A program made the translations under genes and the position numbers. A stretch of DNA of 8,220 nucleotides from Burkholderiaceae bacterium (GTDB taxonomy: Bacteria; Pseudomonadota; Gammaproteobacteria; Burkholderiales; Burkholderiaceae): positions 1 to 8,220 of the forward strand of contig CANBSM010000049.1 in NCBI GenBank assembly GCA_947372155.1. The letters are read 5' to 3'. Below the pieces are notes generated by a model. That model was not told where the DNA came from. It worked only from the letters and a program-made list of their open reading frames with translations, and searched no databases. Below are positions 6,913 through 8,220 of this stretch, piece after piece (positions within the stretch are counted from its first letter, which is position 1; each line of letters opens with the position of its first letter).

Positions 6913-7746
6913 ATGACCAGTCTCTCAACCAGTACGCTAGCGGCCCTTGAGGAAATGCTCCAAAACACGGCGCGTTCCGCTCCTGGTGATTACCTGCCTA
7001 TTTATTTATCCCACGGTGCGACTGGTGAACAGCTGATTGGTCACCTCAATCCAGAGTTCATTCCTTACTTGCAAGAATCTTTGCAAAGGGAGGCTATTGC
7101 ACTCATCGCAATCGGTCATGACAAGCTCACCATTCAACTGGGCAAGCCTAGAGATTTATCAAATAGTCTTTATCAATTAGCCAATCGCATGAGATTAGGT
7201 GGATTTATTCCAGGCTGGCGTAATGAAGACTTTGCCTGGGTTGATCAAAATGGGCACAAATACTTTCGCATGGAACGCGCTGCGTTTCGCACCTTTGGCT
7301 TTCGCAGTATGGCAACGCATATCAATGGCTATACGCAAGGCAATACGATTTGGCTTGGTAGACGCAGTGAGACTAAGCCTACTGATCCAGGTAAGTTGGA
7401 TAACTTGGCCGCCGGTGGCATTACTGCTGACGAAACACCCTGGGTCAGTGCACGTCGTGAACTTTGGGAAGAAGCTGGCGTACCGGAGCAAATCTCCGAC
7501 CAAATTGAGCCTGTAGGACGTATTCATATGCGTCGCCCGTCTATCGGTCGAGGTTTTCATGATGAGCAACTGTATGTCTATGACTTAGAGCTATCTGATA
7601 ACTTTGTCCCCACCAATCATGATGGCGAAGTCAGCGGCTTTATTGAAATCTCCCTGCCGGAGGCTGCTGCCAGAATCCTGGCTGACGAATTTACCTCTGA
7701 CGCTGCTTTTGTCACCGCTGACTTTATATTGCGCCGCAATAAATAG
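6913..7746 (+). CDS. Nudix hydrolase with DUF4743-like N-terminal domain, probable thiamin-diphosphate damage control
   Basis: The 277-residue cytoplasmic protein has two parts. Residues 1 to about 130 resemble the DUF4743 domain found before the Nudix domain in the yeast YJR142W / S. pombe Tnr3 group (GFIPGWRNEDFAWV, then RAAFRTFGF). The catalytic Nudix domain follows (HINGYTQGNTIWLGRRS, LDNLAAGG). The Nudix box is exact at 168-190: Gly168, Glu174, then REL at 182-184 and EEAGV at 186-190, which bind Mg2+. Family members have been reported to hydrolyse oxidised thiamin diphosphates such as oxo- and oxythiamin-PP to monophosphates. The TPP riboswitch and thiC immediately downstream support this role. 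An in-frame TGA at 6883-6885 rules out a longer protein; Met15 is a possible shorter start. The gene lies upstream of the riboswitch, so the riboswitch would not control it. Confidence 0.88.
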   Translation: MTSLSTSTLAALEEMLQNTARSAPGDYLPIYLSHGATGEQLIGHLNPEFIPYLQESLQREAIALIAIGHDKLTIQLGKPRDLSNSLYQLANRMRLGGFIPGWRNEDFAWVDQNGHKYFRMERAAFRTFGFRSMATHINGYTQGNTIWLGRRSETKPTDPGKLDNLAAGGITADETPWVSARRELWEEAGVPEQISDQIEPVGRIHMRRPSIGRGFHDEQLYVYDLELSDNFVPTNHDGEVSGFIEISLPEAAARILADEFTSDAAFVTADFILRRNK

Positions 7747-7781
7747 GCTATTTGCCTTATTTAATTCATTAGGGTTGCTGG

Positions 7782-7810
7782 TTGACTGGCGTCATGCCAT
7801 AAACAGTCAA
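7782..7810 (+). repeat. Inverted repeat between the Nudix gene and the riboswitch
   Basis: TTGACTG (7782-7788) and CAGTCAA (7804-7810) are perfect 7-bp inverted arms, and GGC/GCC can pair inside them (7788-7790 with 7796-7798). It could be a transcript-end hairpin for the Nudix gene, though no T-run follows, or an operator. TTGACT also resembles a -35 box for thiC, but no good -10 lies at the right spacing. The rest of 7747-7834 is AT-rich without a gene. Confidence 0.35.
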
Positions 7811-7834
7811 TTCGTGGTTAAATCATTATTAAGG

Positions 7835-7930
7835 ATGAAACAGGGGTGCCCTTTAAAGCGGATTTAGCTTGAAGGCGCTGAGAAAGACCCTAGAACCCGA
7901 TCCAGGTAATGCTGGCGTGGGGAGTTACAT
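7835..7930 (+). promoter_or_regulatory. TPP (THI element) riboswitch upstream of thiC
   Basis: The conserved blocks appear in order: GGGGTGCCC (7843-7851), a P3 helix from CCTTTAAAGC and GCTTGAAGG (to about 7875), CTGAGA (7878-7883, which contacts the pyrimidine ring), then ACCC-GATCCAGGTAATGCTGG-CG with CCAG/CTGG closing P5 (7902-7905 and 7912-7915, the pyrophosphate side), and GGGGAG. P1 can form from AAC/GTT (7839-7841 with 7924-7926) and extend through ATG/CAT (7835-7837 with 7928-7930). Position directly before thiC matches the classic arrangement in which thiamin diphosphate lowers expression of thiamin synthesis. Confidence 0.95.
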
Positions 7931-7949
7931 CAGACCGACACCCGGTTTC

Positions 7950-7977
7950 GTCCATCTAAAACAGCTAGGAGATGGAC
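7950..7977 (+). promoter_or_regulatory. Hairpin holding the thiC Shine-Dalgarno sequence (expression platform)
   Basis: GTCCATCT (7950-7957) and AGATGGAC (7970-7977) form a perfect 8-bp stem with a 12-base loop, ending directly before the thiC ATG. The Shine-Dalgarno AGGAG (7967-7971) spans the loop and the first two stem bases. This points to control of translation start rather than transcription termination, since no T-run is present. Which riboswitch state favours the hairpin cannot be decided by eye. Confidence 0.6.
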
Positions 7978-8220
7978 ATGAGTACAGGCAAGACTTCAAC
8001 TAAAAATGTAAAGCACGAGATTCCAAGTTTAAAAAGTTTGGAGCGCGACTTTGGGCAAAAGTTTGCCTATCCAGCCTCAACCAAAACTTATCTTCAAGGG
8101 TCAAGACCTGATGTCAAGGCGCCAATCCGGATGATTGAGCAGCTACCTACTCGCGTAGGTGAAGAGATGTTGGCAAATCCTCCGGTTCCTGTCTATGACA
8201 CTTCTGGTCCATACAGCGAT
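7978..8220 (+). CDS. thiC: Phosphomethylpyrimidine synthase (ThiC), 5' part
   Basis: ThiC is the radical SAM enzyme that turns aminoimidazole ribotide into hydroxymethylpyrimidine phosphate, the pyrimidine half of thiamin. The first 81 codons are in the window. The family N-terminal signature is clear: [20 protein letters not shown] from about residue 32, then [15 protein letters not shown] running to the edge. The catalytic barrel and the C-terminal Cys cluster for the 4Fe-4S centre lie outside. The ATG is preceded by AGGAG at 7967-7971, six bases upstream, a good Shine-Dalgarno position, and by the TPP riboswitch. Confidence 0.96.
   Translation, partial: MSTGKTSTKNVKHEIPSLKSLERDFGQKFAYPASTKTYLQGSRPDVKAPIRMIEQLPTRVGEEMLANPPVPVYDTSGPYSD

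Noticed and set aside
7195..7569. 124-codon minus-strand open frame
   Set aside because: It is antisense to the Nudix box and catalytic core; its translation resembles no protein I know.
7782..7811. A sigma70 promoter for thiC built on TTGACT
   Set aside because: The hexamer at 17-bp spacing has only about three matches to TATAAT, so I kept the inverted repeat and did not call a promoter.

Overview
The window looks like core chromosome of a betaproteobacterium of the Burkholderiaceae. The moderate GC content (mid-forties by eye), tight gene packing and familiar protein sequences suggest a Polynucleobacter-like freshwater bacterium. The genus is my recognition from protein style, not a computed match. 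No insertion sequence, prophage or CRISPR array is visible.

Region 1 (1-3883, minus strand) holds both subunits of topoisomerase IV. parE is complete. parC follows with a one-base TAATG overlap and runs off the left edge before its C-terminal domain is finished.

Region 2 (3884-6557, plus strand) is divergent from parE. A 79-bp spacer holds short inverted repeats and two -10-like elements, so close to the two start codons that either mRNA could be leaderless. Three closely packed genes follow: a class III (CaiB/BaiF/Frc-type) CoA-transferase, an MFS transporter, and a 47-residue single-span membrane protein that overlaps the transporter by 8 bp. The set suggests import of a carboxylate and its activation as a CoA thioester, but the substrate is unknown.

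Region 3 (6558-6912) is intergenic. It carries tRNA-Arg(CCU) with an encoded CCA end. Fifteen bases further on are two perfect, inverted DnaA boxes, then an AT-rich stretch and an inverted repeat just before the next gene.

Region 4 (6913-8220, plus strand) concerns thiamin. A two-domain Nudix hydrolase (DUF4743-like N-terminus plus a perfect Nudix box) resembles the family reported to remove damaged thiamin diphosphates. It is followed by a TPP riboswitch, a hairpin that includes the Shine-Dalgarno sequence, and the first 81 codons of thiC. Synthesis of the thiamin pyrimidine and probable clean-up of damaged cofactor therefore lie side by side.

I found no wholly new multi-gene system. The best leads are the Nudix-thiC linkage, the isolated DnaA-box pair beside the tRNA, the overlapping small membrane protein, and the unusual translation starts around 3883-3963.
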